A stretch of DNA of 64,000 nt from Rhinopithecus roxellana (Eukaryota > Chordata > Mammalia > Primates > Cercopithecidae), in assembly GCF_007565055.1 (NCBI RefSeq), contig NC_044560.1, positions 48,507,030 to 48,571,029 on the forward strand, read 5' to 3'. The notes under the pieces were generated by a model. It worked only from the letters and a program-made list of their open reading frames with translations, had not been told where the DNA came from and did not search any database. Below are positions 54,985 through 64,000 of this stretch, in pieces. The stretch's first letter is position 1, and each line of letters starts with the position of its first letter. The position numbers were made by a program, and so were the translations under genes.

Positions 54985-55064
54985 CCTCTCATTCATGCTT
55001 CCTCTCATTCATGCTTCCTCTCATTCATGCTTCCTCTCATTCATGCTTCCTCTCATTCATGCAA
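54985..55064. repeat. 16-bp minisatellite, five copies
   Basis: Unit CCTCTCATTCATGCTT repeated five times head to tail. Only the last two bases of the fifth copy differ. The lack of decay points to recent expansion or ongoing copy-number change. Because 16 is not a multiple of 3, the frames through it cycle and are meaningless. Confidence 0.97.
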
Positions 55065-56136
55065 TGTCTTCATCTGGAGATGCCCCTTTATGTCTTCATG
55101 GTATGTGTTCACTACACAGACTGAACAAGAAACTTGATGTTGCTGTGGCAGAAGGAAAATAGCATTCTGGAAGGTCTAACCTCAACTGATACTCCAGCCC
55201 AAAAATAATACATATATCACCTGTGTTCAAATTCATCAGTCAAATAAAGTCAAATTACCATCCCTAATTACAACCAGAGTATAAGAGAGAGAGAGCCACA
55301 ATATGTGTGCATGGCCCCAAAGAACCAGAGGCTACCATATGACGTTTAAACAACAATGTTTTTTGAAAAAATATGAATTGACTGAGAAAGGCAGAGAAGG
55401 AGGAAGAGGAGAAGGAAGGTTAGTGAACTTTAAGAATTTTCTTATGGTGCTTAAATATTGTTTTTCTTTACTGCCTATACCCTTCAAGTACAGCCATGTG
55501 ACATTGACAGAGGCAGAGCCAAATATCAATCTCACAACTAGAATACGGACTCCTGTGTTTACTGGGAGATGGAGAGGGTTTGGGAGCCCACAGGGTAAAT
55601 TTCAAACATCGTTAAGCAGCCAATAAGAAAATTGATGATCTGGGTCCTATTTACCTCATTTTTTTTTTCTGTTCACTGTACACTCTGTCCAAATGAAGAT
55701 TCTTGAGTCCTTTTTTCTTTATTAGTGTTATATTATTATTATTATTTCAAATTTTCCCTAATCATTTTCTTAAGTAAACATTTAAAAAAAACTTACCAAC
55801 TGAATGATTACCTTAAGATCAGCCTTCTGTAAATAAAGTTGTTCTTTTTAACTTAATGTTGTTTTGTTTCATAAATTTGCATTCAATAAAGTACTTTAGT
55901 GCTGTCCAGATTATTTTTAATCTATCACACTTACCGAACAAACATGGTTGGAATGTAATTATTTTGATATGGAAAAGACCTAAAGATTATAGATAAAGCC
56001 CAATATTTTTCCATCACTAATAAAGGTGACAATCTTAAAAAAGCTTTTTCTGGCATTTTCTTGATGTTAATATAGGCCTCTTAATCTTTGGAGATCTGTT
56101 AAAATTAAAAACAGTTGTGCAAATCATATAGCCTCA
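55065..56136. other. Single-copy DNA with an ATT repeat
   Basis: A short ATTATTATTATTATT run lies at 55730-55745. A 107-codon plus frame (55303-55626) has no domain signature. No gene was called. Confidence 0.4.
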
Positions 56137-56484
56137 GAGACAAATCAGAAGTAGGCTTGAGAAGGTGGGTAATAAAAAACTCCTCCTAGCTAAAGGAGCA
56201 TGTACTAAACCAATGCCAGGAAGCTAGGAACCTTGCAAAAAGGCTGGAGGAATTGCTAACTAGAATAACCAGTTTAGAGAAGAATATAAATGACCTGATG
56301 GAGCTGAAAAACACAGCATGAGAACTTTGTAAAGCATACATGAGTATCAAAAGCCGAATCCACCAAGCAGAAGAAAGAATATCAGAGATTGAAGATCAAC
56401 TTAATGAAATAAAGCGTGAACAAGGTTAGAAAAAAAAAAAGAATGAAAAGGAATGAACAAAGCCTCCAAGAAAGATAGGACTAT

Positions 56485-57045
56485 GTGAAAAGACCAAATC
56501 TACATTTGATTGGTGTACCTGAAAGTGACAGGGAGAATGGAACCAAGTGGGAAAACACTTTTCAGGATATTATCCAGGAGAACTTCCCCAACCTAGCAAG
56601 ACAGGCCAACATTCAAATTCAGGAAATACAGAGAACATCACAAAGATACTCCTTGAGAAGAGCAGCCCCAGGACACATAATTGTCAGATTCACCAAGATT
56701 GAAATGAAGGAAAAAATGTTAAGGGCAGCCAGAGAGAAAGGTCGGGTTACCCACAAAGGGAAGCCCATCAGACTAACAGCAGATCTCTCTGCAGAAGCCC
56801 TGCAAGACAGAAGAGAGTGGGGGCCAATATTCAACATTGTTAGAGAAAATAATTTTCAACTCAGAATTTCATATCCAGCCAAACTAAGCTTCATAAGCGA
56901 AGGAGAAATAAAATCCTTTAAAGACAAGCAAACTCTGAGAGATTTTGTCACCACCAAGCCCGCCTTACAAGAGCTCCTGAAGGAAGCACTAAATGTGGAG
57001 AGGAAAAACTGGTACCAGCCACTGCAAAAACATACCAAATTGTAA
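56485..57045 (+). pseudogene. L1 ORF1 remnant (RNA-binding half)
   Basis: In L1, ORF1p is a trimeric RNA-binding chaperone of the retrotransposition particle. Here 186 codons stay open to the normal stop. They cover the RRM (from MKRPNLHLIGVPE, about residues 1-95) and the C-terminal domain (to LQKHTKL). The coiled-coil region upstream (56137-56484) has stops: 'CATGA' at 56319 and TAG at 56427. The start at 56485 is just the first Met inside the RRM, not a natural start. It is open by chance of decay, with no sign of selection that I can see. Confidence 0.9.
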
Positions 57046-57108
57046 AGACCATTGACACTGTGAAGAAACTGCATCAACTATTGGGCAAAAGAGCCGGATT
57101 GCATCATA

Positions 57109-60100
57109 ATGACAGGATCAAATACACACATAACAATACTAGCATTAAATGTAAATGGGCTAAATGCCCCAATTAAAAGACACAGACTGGAAAATTGGAT
57201 AAAGAGTCAAGACCCATCAGTATGCTATATTCAGGAGACCCATCTTACATGAAAAGACACACATAGGCTCAAAATAAAGGAATGGAGGAATATTTACCAA
57301 GCAAATGGAAAGTAAAAAAAAGCAAAGGTTGCAATCCTAGTTTCTGATAAGCAGACTTGAAATCAACAAAGATTAAAAAAAAAAGACAAATAAGGCTATT
57401 ACATAATGGTAAAGGGATCAATGCAACAAGAAGAGCTAACTATCCTAAATATATATGCACCTAATACAGGAGCACTCAGATTCATAAAGCAAGTTCTTAG
57501 TGACCTTGAAAGAGACTTAGACTCCCACACAATAATAGTCGGAGACTTTAACACCCCGCTGTCAATATAAGAAAAATCAATGAGACAAAAAATTAACAAG
57601 GATATTCAAGTCTTGAACTAAGCTCTGGACCAAGCAGACCTAATAGACATCTACAGAACTCTTCACCCCAAATCAACAGAATATACGTTCTTCTCAGCAT
57701 CACATTGCACTTATTCTAAAAGTGATCACATAATTCAATGTAAAATACTCCTCAGCGAATGCAAAAGAACGGAAATCACAACAAACAGTCTCTCGGAACA
57801 CAGTGCAATCAAATTAGAACTCAGGATCAAAAAACTCACCCAAAACCACACAACTACATGGAAATGGAACATCCTGCTCCTGAATGACTACTGGGTAAAT
57901 AACAAAATTAAGGCAAAAATAAATAAGTTTTTTTGAAACCAATGAGAACAAAGACACAATGTACCAGAATCTCTGGGACACAGCTAAAGCGGTGTTGAGA
58001 GGGAAATTTATAGCACTACATGCCCTCAGGAGAAAGCAGGAAAGATCTAAAATTGACACCCTAGCATCACAATTAAAAGAACTAGAGAAGCAAGAGCAAA
58101 CAAATTCAAAAGCTAGCAGAAGACAAGAAATAACGAAGATCTGAGCTGAACTGACAGAGATAGAGACACGAAAAATCCTTCAAAAAATTAGTGAATCCTG
58201 GAATTGGTTTTTTTTTTTTGAAAAGATTAACAAAATAGATAGACTGCTAGCCAGACTAATAAAGAAGAAAAGAGAGAAGAATCAATTAGACACAATAAAA
58301 AACAATCAAGGGATATCACCACTGATCCCACAGAAATACAAACTACCATCAGTGAATACTGTAAACACCTCTATGCAAATAAACTAGAAAATCTAGAAGA
58401 AATAGATAAATTCCTGGACACATACACCCTCTCAAGACTAAACCAGGAAGAAGTCAAATCCCTAAATAGACCAAAAACAAGTTCTGAAATTGAGGCAGTA
58501 ATCAACAGCCTACCAACATAAAAAGGCCCAGGAACAAATGGATTCACAGCCAAATTCTACCAGACGTACAAAGAGGAGCTGGCTCCAATTCTTCTGAAAC
58601 TATTCCAAACAATAGAAAAAGAGGAAATCCTCCCTAACTCATTTTATGAGGCCAGCATCATCCTGTACCCAAATCTGACAGAGACACAACAAAAAAAGAA
58701 AATTTCAGGCCAATATCCCTGATGAACATTGATATGAAAATCCTCAAGAAAATACTGGCAAACCGAATCCAGAAGCACATCAAAAAGTTTATCCACCACA
58801 ATCAATCGGCTTCATCCCTGGGATGCAAGGCTGGTTCAACATATGCAAATCAATAAATGCAATCCATCACATAAACAGAACCAATGACAAAAACCACGTA
58901 ATTATCTCAATAGACACAGAAAAAGCCTTCAATAAAATGCAACACCCATTCATGCTAAAACCTCTCAATAAACTAGGTATTGGTGTAATGTATCTCAAAA
59001 TAATAAGAGCTGTTTTTGACAAACCCACAGCCAACATCATGCTGAATGGGCAAAAGCTGGAAACATTCCCTTTGAAAACTGGCACAACACAAGGATGCCC
59101 TCTCTCACCTCTCCTATTCAACATAGTATTGGAAGTTCTGGCCAGGGCAATCAGGCAAAAGAAAGAAAGAAATGGTATTCAAATAGGAAGAGAGGAAGTC
59201 AAATTGTCTCTGAGGGTGACATGATTGTATATTTAGAAAACACCATCATCTCAGCCCAAAATCTCCTTCAGCTGATAAGCAACTTCAGAAAAGTCTCAGG
59301 ATACAAAACCCATGTGCAAAAATCACAAGCATTCCTATACAACAATAATAGACAGAGAGCCAAATCATGAGTGAACTAACATTCACAATTGCTACCTACA
59401 GAGAGAATAAAATACCTAGGAATACAACTTACGAGGGATGTGAAGGACCTCTTTAAGGAGAACTACAAATCACTGCTCAAAGAAATAAAAGAGGACACAA
59501 ATAAATGGAAAAACATTCCATGCTCATGGATAGGAATAAGCAATATCGTGAAAATGGCCATACTGCTCAAAGTAATTTATAGATTCATTGCTATCCTCAT
59601 CCAGCTACCATTGACTTTCTTCACAGAATTAGAAAAAACTACTTTAAATTTCATGTGGCACCAAAAAAGAGCCAAGACAATCCTAAGCAAAAAGAACAAA
59701 GCTGGAGGCATCAAGCTACCTGACTTCAAACTATACTACAAGGCTACAGTAACCAAAACAGCATGGTACTGGTACCAAAACAGATGTAGAGGCCAATGGA
59801 ACAGAACAGAGGCCTCAGAAATAACCCCACACATCTATAAGCATCTGATCTCTGACAAACCTAACAAAAACAAGCAGTGGGGAAAGTGTTCCCTATTTAA
59901 TAAATGATGTTGGGAAAACTCACTAGCTATATGCAGAAAATGTAACTGGACCCCTTCTTACACCTTATACAAAAATTAACTCAAGAAAGATTAAAGACTT
60001 GAATGTCAGACCTAAAACCATAAAAACCCTAGAACAAAACCTAGGCAATATGATTCATAGGCATAGGCAAAGACTTCATGACTAAAACACCAAAAGCAAT

Positions 60101-60914
60101 CACAACAAAAGCCAAAATTGACAAAAGGGATCTGATTAAACTAAAGCATTTCTGCACAGCAAAAGAAACCTTCATCAGAGTGAACAGGCGACCTACAGAA
60201 TGGGAGAAAATTTTTGCAATCTGTCCATCTGACAAAGGGCTAATATCTAGAATCTACAAAGAAGTTAAATTTACAGGGAAAAAGCAAACAACCCCATCAA
60301 AATGTGGGTGAAGTGTATGAACAGACACTTCTCAAAAGAAGACATTTATGCAGCTAGCAAACATATGAAAAAAAGCTCATCATCACTTTTCACTAGAGAA
60401 ATGCAAATCAAAACCACAGTGAGATACCATCTCATGCTAGTTAGAATGGTGATCATTAAAAAGACAGGAAACAACAGATGATGGAGAGGATGTGGAGAAA
60501 TATGAAAGCTTTTACACTGTTGGTGGGATTGTAAATTATTTCAACCATTGTGGAAGACAGAGTGGCAATTCCTCGAGGATCTAGAACCAGAAATACCATC
60601 TGACTCAGAAATTCCATTACACAAAGGATTATAAAGAATTCTACTATAAAGACACATGCACACATATGTTTATTGCAGCACTGCTCACAATAGCAAAGAC
60701 TTGGAACCAACACAAATGCCCATCAATGATAGACTGGATAAAGAAAATGTGGCACATATACACCATGGAATACTACGCAGCCATAAAAAAGATGAGTTCA
60801 TGAATTCATGTCCTTTGCAGAGACATGGATGAAGCTGGAAACCATCATTCTCAGCAAACTAACATGAAAACGGGAAACCAAACACCGCTTGTTTTCACTC
60901 GTAAGTGGGAGTTG
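57109..60914 (+). pseudogene. L1 ORF2 remnant (endonuclease/RT), dead
   Basis: ORF2p nicks target DNA and reverse-transcribes L1 RNA. The start ATG at 57109 is kept, and so are endonuclease residues N14 and E43 (in QETHL), but codon 48 (57250-57252) is TGA. Further stops occur (e.g. at 57313). The reverse-transcriptase region has open blocks at 58823-59224 and 59389-59907. In between, the FADD catalytic motif is destroyed by a short deletion at about 59209-59219 that also shifts the frame. The C-terminal part (60078 onward) is broken too. No functional protein is possible. Confidence 0.92.
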
Positions 60915-61234
60915 AACAATGAGAACGCATGGACACAGGGAGGGGAACATCAGACACTGGGGCCTGTTGGGGGCTGGGAGGTTAGGGAAGGGATAGCATT
61001 AGGAGAAATACCTAATGTAGATGATGAGTTGATGGGTGCAGCAAACCACCATGGCAAATGTATACCTGTGTAACAAACCTGCACATTCTGCACATGTATC
61101 CCTGAACTTAAAGTGTAATAATAAAAAAAATACTATTTTGAAATAACCTATCATGTTAGTTTTTGCTTTGTAACGGAAATTTCTCTACTAATGTAAATAA
61201 AGCATTTTGATATGATTTTTAAAAGACCTCTGGT

Positions 61235-61546
61235 GGCCGGGCGCGGTGGCTCATGCCTGAATCCCAGCACTTTGGAAGGTCCAGGCGGGTGAATCACAAG
61301 GTCAGGAGATCGAGACCATCCTGGCTAACACGGTGAAATCCTGTCTCTACTAAAAATACAAAAAATTAGCTGGGCGTGGTGGCGGGCGCCTGTAGTCCCA
61401 GCTACTAGGGAGGCTGAGGCAGGAGAATGGCGTGACCCGGGAGGCGGAGCTTGCAGTGAGCCGAGATCGTGCCGCTGCACTCCAGCCTGGGTGACAGAGC
61501 GAGACTCTGTCTCAAAAAATAAAAATAAAAAGAATAATAATAATAA
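61235..61546 (+). mobile_element. AluY SINE
   Basis: GGCCGGGCGCGGTGGCTCAT, AAGGTCAGGAGATCGAGACC and CATCCTGGCTAACACGG identify AluY; relatively few changes. The duplication is AAAAGACCTCTGGT (61221-61234) and AAAAGAGCTCTGGT (61547-61560). It lacks the AluYR-type changes of the copy at 18273. Confidence 0.96.
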
Positions 61547-61804
61547 AAAAGAGCTCTGGTTACTGTGGCATTGAAGAGAAATTTTGAGTTTTGGGGGATG
61601 TTAAAAGAAAATGAGCAAAAGAGAACAAGGCTATATGCTTGGATCAACAGATTGACTATAAGTAGGAATAAGACAACTTCTCAGGGCTTTTTCTGAGGAC
61701 AATTCCCTTAGGCCTTATAAGTTAGGAATCTCCTTTCTGTAAAGAAGGGCCATTGATTAGAAATGTCCCAGGTAAGGGAAGAGTCAATGGTATCACTACC
61801 CGGT

Positions 61805-61905
61805 ACAGGAAAAGCTTCATGAAGGCAGAAACAATCAGTGGTATTTCTTTGAAGTATATTCCCAATGCTGAACACATAGTAAGTCCCACATAAATGTTTG
61901 TGGAT
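61805..61905 (+). mobile_element. L2 LINE 3' end
   Basis: GCTTCATGAAGGCAGAAACA, ATTCCCAATGCTGAACACAT and AGTAAGTCCCACATAAATGT fit the L2 tail. An A(30) run follows directly. Confidence 0.75.

Positions 61906-61910
<5 letters not shown>

Positions 61911-61940
<30 letters not shown>
61911..61940. repeat. A(30) homopolymer
   Basis: Thirty uninterrupted A after the L2 end. L2 does not normally end in poly(A), so this is probably an expanded A run rather than an insertion tail. Confidence 0.9.
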
Positions 61941-61942
<2 letters not shown>

Positions 61943-62808
61943 TAAATTAACACCCGAGGAAGGCCCCGGGAATGCTTTACATAGACATGTCTAAAAATAA
62001 GAAATAATATTTTCCCAAAAAGTATTGACACTGGCCACCTAGGAAGTAGGAGGTAAGACTCTGGCATCTGATTAATAGTTGACATAGCATCACTTAGGTT
62101 AAATAACTGATATTTTTCTAATGAGTGGAAAAGTCAGATAATTCCATTATCTCTAGGCATATTCTTGTGTATATTATTTTATTTTAAATATTAAGCTTAC
62201 TTTATATCACCTAGAAAAGTAGAACTTGAGACAATGAATTGAGGTTAAAAGAGGCCTGCTTTCACTTTAATTTTTACGAAGAAATTGCTAACAGCCCGAG
62301 ATTTTCAAAAACGAAATCAGTATTTTAAGAGTAGAGTGTCTATCTTCAGAGAACTTCAGTGGCGGTCCCCCTGGCATATGTATTATGAAGCAAATTCCAG
62401 CATCAAATGACTTTTAGGGTCCTTCCTGACCTTCAGTGGCTAATTTTTTTTATTCATATTCATATGTTTTATGTCTAGATCAATAATGACAAATACCTGA
62501 CTCAAGTATTATCAATCCCTTTCCCATACCCATGCCAGATATCACTAATCAATTATAGCCACTATCAGTTAAGTGGAGTTAGCACTGAGGATAAAAATTC
62601 TTTGATATTGACCTAAGTCTTAGCTCATACCTGCTTCTGTAGCTTCATTGTTTCAAATTCAGGATTTGGTAATGTTGGATGTTTTTTGCCAAGATGCTAC
62701 AGTGTCAAATATCTCAAATTAACATTTAACATGAAGTAATTAGTCTTGGTCAATTTCCTAATTCAATTCTTTTACATTTTGACTTGTTTTTCCTCACCTA
62801 TTTGTTGG

Positions 62809-62810
<2 letters not shown>
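61941..62810. other. Single-copy DNA, no gene seen
   Basis: No repeat or gene was recognised. Confidence 0.35.
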
Positions 62811-62868
<58 letters not shown>

Positions 62869-62874
62869 CCTCTC

Positions 62875-62939
<65 letters not shown>
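62811..62939. repeat. Long CT microsatellite (129 bp)
   Basis: TC units throughout, interrupted only by CCCC/CCC at about 62866-62870 and 62883-62886. The leucine-serine frames here are artefacts. Confidence 0.97.
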
Positions 62940-62940
<1 letters not shown>

Positions 62941-63269
62941 AGATTAATCTTTCAGGATTAATCTATAGATTTCCTAGCTAAGTTAAAATTCATGTCCAAA
63001 CTTCTGGAACTCAGGCTTATTCCCCAGGTGGTGTAGTTTTTCAAATTGCAGGAATCAAATACCATATAGTTGCAAATGTCGTTTAGCATAAATACTAAAG
63101 GAATATTTCTGTTCGGCCAAGAATCAAATGCAAAAATTAAATTGACCAGGAAATGCACTCAGTTGATCATCAATAAAAAAGAGAACCACCTATGTAAAAG
63201 GCATCTACTCACTAGGCAGGGAATTTCCCTAATCCCCAACCTGATCATCTCTGCTGGTCTGCTGATTTC
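62940..63269. other. Single-copy DNA, no gene seen
   Basis: The start of a 161-codon plus frame (63070-63555) lies here. It runs on through the CA repeat and L2 fossils, so it is a chance opening. Confidence 0.4.
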
Positions 63270-63303
63270 ACACACACAAAAGCATGCACACACACACACA
63301 CAC
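63270..63303. repeat. CA microsatellite
   Basis: CACACACA, a short AAAGCATG break, then about eight further CA units. Confidence 0.93.
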
Positions 63304-63304
63304 G

Positions 63305-63412
63305 TCTGCTGGTTATCTCCATCTGCATGTTTTACAAGAATTTCCAACCTAACGTGCTCAATATGGAATTCATCATGTTCCCTTCTAAACCATCTTATCT
63401 TCCCACATCTTC
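63305..63412 (+). mobile_element. L2 LINE body, first part (split)
   Basis: CCAACCTAACGTGCTCAATA, TGGAATTCATCATGTTCCC and AAACCATCTTATCTTCCC resemble the L2 segment CTCAACATGTCCAAAATGGA and onward. It is broken at 63412. Confidence 0.5.
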
Positions 63413-63575
63413 TATTATTCATTAATTCAACAAACATTTATAGAGCATTCATATGTGCTAGAAATTATACAAAATGTTGTAAATATAGCAAGGGATGTGC
63501 AGATCTAGTTCCCTGTCCCCATGAAGCTTGTTGCGTAGTAGAATATACAGAGTAAGCAATAACACAATTGATCAA
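63413..63575 (-). mobile_element. L2 LINE 3' end, inserted opposite
   Basis: TTCATTAATTCAACAAACAT, TTATAGAGCATTCATATGTG, CCCCATGAAGCTTGTTGC and AGTAGAATATACAGAGTAAG are the L2 tail in reverse. It separates two parts of a forward L2. Confidence 0.8.
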
Positions 63576-63985
63576 TTGATCACTGAAACCAAAAACTGAG
63601 AGTCATGCACACTTCTGTCTTGCTGTCATCCCTAACATCTAATAAGTCAGTAAGTTCCTCCAGATTATATCATGTAAATCTCTTTTAAGTCAGAACTTTC
63701 CTATGCAGTTCTATTTCCCCTACCAGGGTTTTCTTTCTTACCATCTCTCACCTGCATCGATATAATGGACACTGGTATTTTCTTCCTCAAATGAATTTCT
63801 CACATCTTCATCTCCAAAATGATGTTTCTAAAATGCGAAACCCATCTTGAAAACCTCTAATGATTTCTTATTCCTAGAATATAATTTCCAAAATTTTAAT
63901 GAAATTCTTTTAAGATTGCGGGAGATACTTGCTTCTAAACTATGACTTATCTCTCATTTTGTGTTCACACAAGAAACCTTTTCCA
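63576..63985 (+). mobile_element. L2 LINE body, second part (split)
   Basis: AACTGAGAGTCATGCACACT, CATCCCTAACATCTAATAAG, TTACCATCTCTCACCTGCAT, GTTTCTAAAATGCGAAACCC and TTCCTAGAATATAATTTCC follow the L2 body in order, continuing from 63412. Confidence 0.55.
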
Positions 63986-64000
63986 TGTGTATATAATACA

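Larger units (their letters stand above)
56137..61130 (+). mobile_element. L1PA LINE, 5'-truncated, defective
   Basis: About 5.0 kb, from inside ORF1 (AGACAAATCAGAAGTAGGC) through ORF2 to a 3' UTR ending in AATAATAAAAAAAAT. The 3' UTR words CTGGGGCCTGTTGGGGGC, GGATAGCATTAGGAGAAATA and CTGCACATTCTGCACATG fit a mid-age L1PA (perhaps L1PA5-8). The 5' UTR promoter and ORF1 start are absent, and many stops and frameshifts make it non-autonomous. I could not see a clear target duplication. Confidence 0.95.

Noticed and set aside
54985..55064. CRISPR-like array
   Set aside because: Units are 16 bp and directly contiguous, with no spacers, and the window is primate nuclear DNA.
59389..59907. 172-codon plus-strand open frame
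   Set aside because: It is a surviving block of the defective L1 ORF2 C-terminal part, not an independent gene.
61805..61940. Retroposed sequence with A(30) tail
   Set aside because: The preceding sequence is an L2 tail, which normally ends in short TGAA-type repeats. The A run looks like a later expansion.
62746..62981. Leu-Ser repeat frames
   Set aside because: Direct translation of the CT microsatellite.
63070..63555. 161-codon plus-strand open frame
   Set aside because: It crosses a CA microsatellite (HTHTH run), forward L2 and reverse L2 fossils. No coherent protein could span these.

Overview
This window is nuclear DNA of a catarrhine primate (human, ape or Old World monkey). The evidence is twelve Alu SINEs, an L1PA-type LINE, a complete THE1-type MaLR provirus, and a deep layer of MIR, L2, L1M, MLT and hAT fossils. 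I found no protein-coding gene, exon, RNA gene, CpG island, CRISPR array or bacterial/phage feature. The open reading frames are short and are either explained by repeats or look like chance. The window most likely lies in intergenic or intronic sequence. One Alu (18273-18587) carries base changes that I associate with Old World monkey AluYR lineages, so the species cannot be assumed to be human.

Layout. 1-16 kb is mostly single-copy DNA with old MIR, L2 and hAT copies and MaLR-class LTRs at 3.0, 9.0 and 9.6 kb. It also holds an L1 3' end with an Alu at 11.2-11.8 kb and a degenerate tandem array of about 59-bp period at 13.9-14.5 kb. 16.3-19.36 kb is a full-length reverse-strand THE1 provirus split by two Alus in opposite orientation. 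19.9-21.1 kb is a run of L2, an ERVL LTR and an L1 3' end. 22.8 kb has a small palindromic TTATAAC cluster, and 22.9-24.6 kb an Alu and an old L1 broken by two hAT elements. 26.0-28.1 kb contains a pair of 137-bp inverted repeats about 1.87 kb apart. 28.6-30 kb is an old L1 with a MIR and an Alu inside it.

30-56 kb is mostly single-copy DNA rich in MIR and L2 and poor in Alu, with several nested fossils (44.1-44.7, 48.7-49.2 and 52.2-52.5 kb) and a perfect 5 x 16-bp minisatellite at 55.0 kb. 56.1-61.1 kb is a 5'-truncated, defective L1PA element. The end holds an AluY (61.2 kb), a 129-bp CT tract (62.8 kb), a CA repeat and an L2 interrupted by an opposite-strand L2 fragment.

No set of genes works together here. 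What is of interest is the history of nested insertions and a few unusual structures: the long inverted repeat, the opposed Alu pair, palindromes, a degenerate tandem array and a triplex-prone CT tract. Repeat family names come from recognising consensus features by eye, not from a database search. Boundaries of old elements are accurate to a few tens of bases at best.
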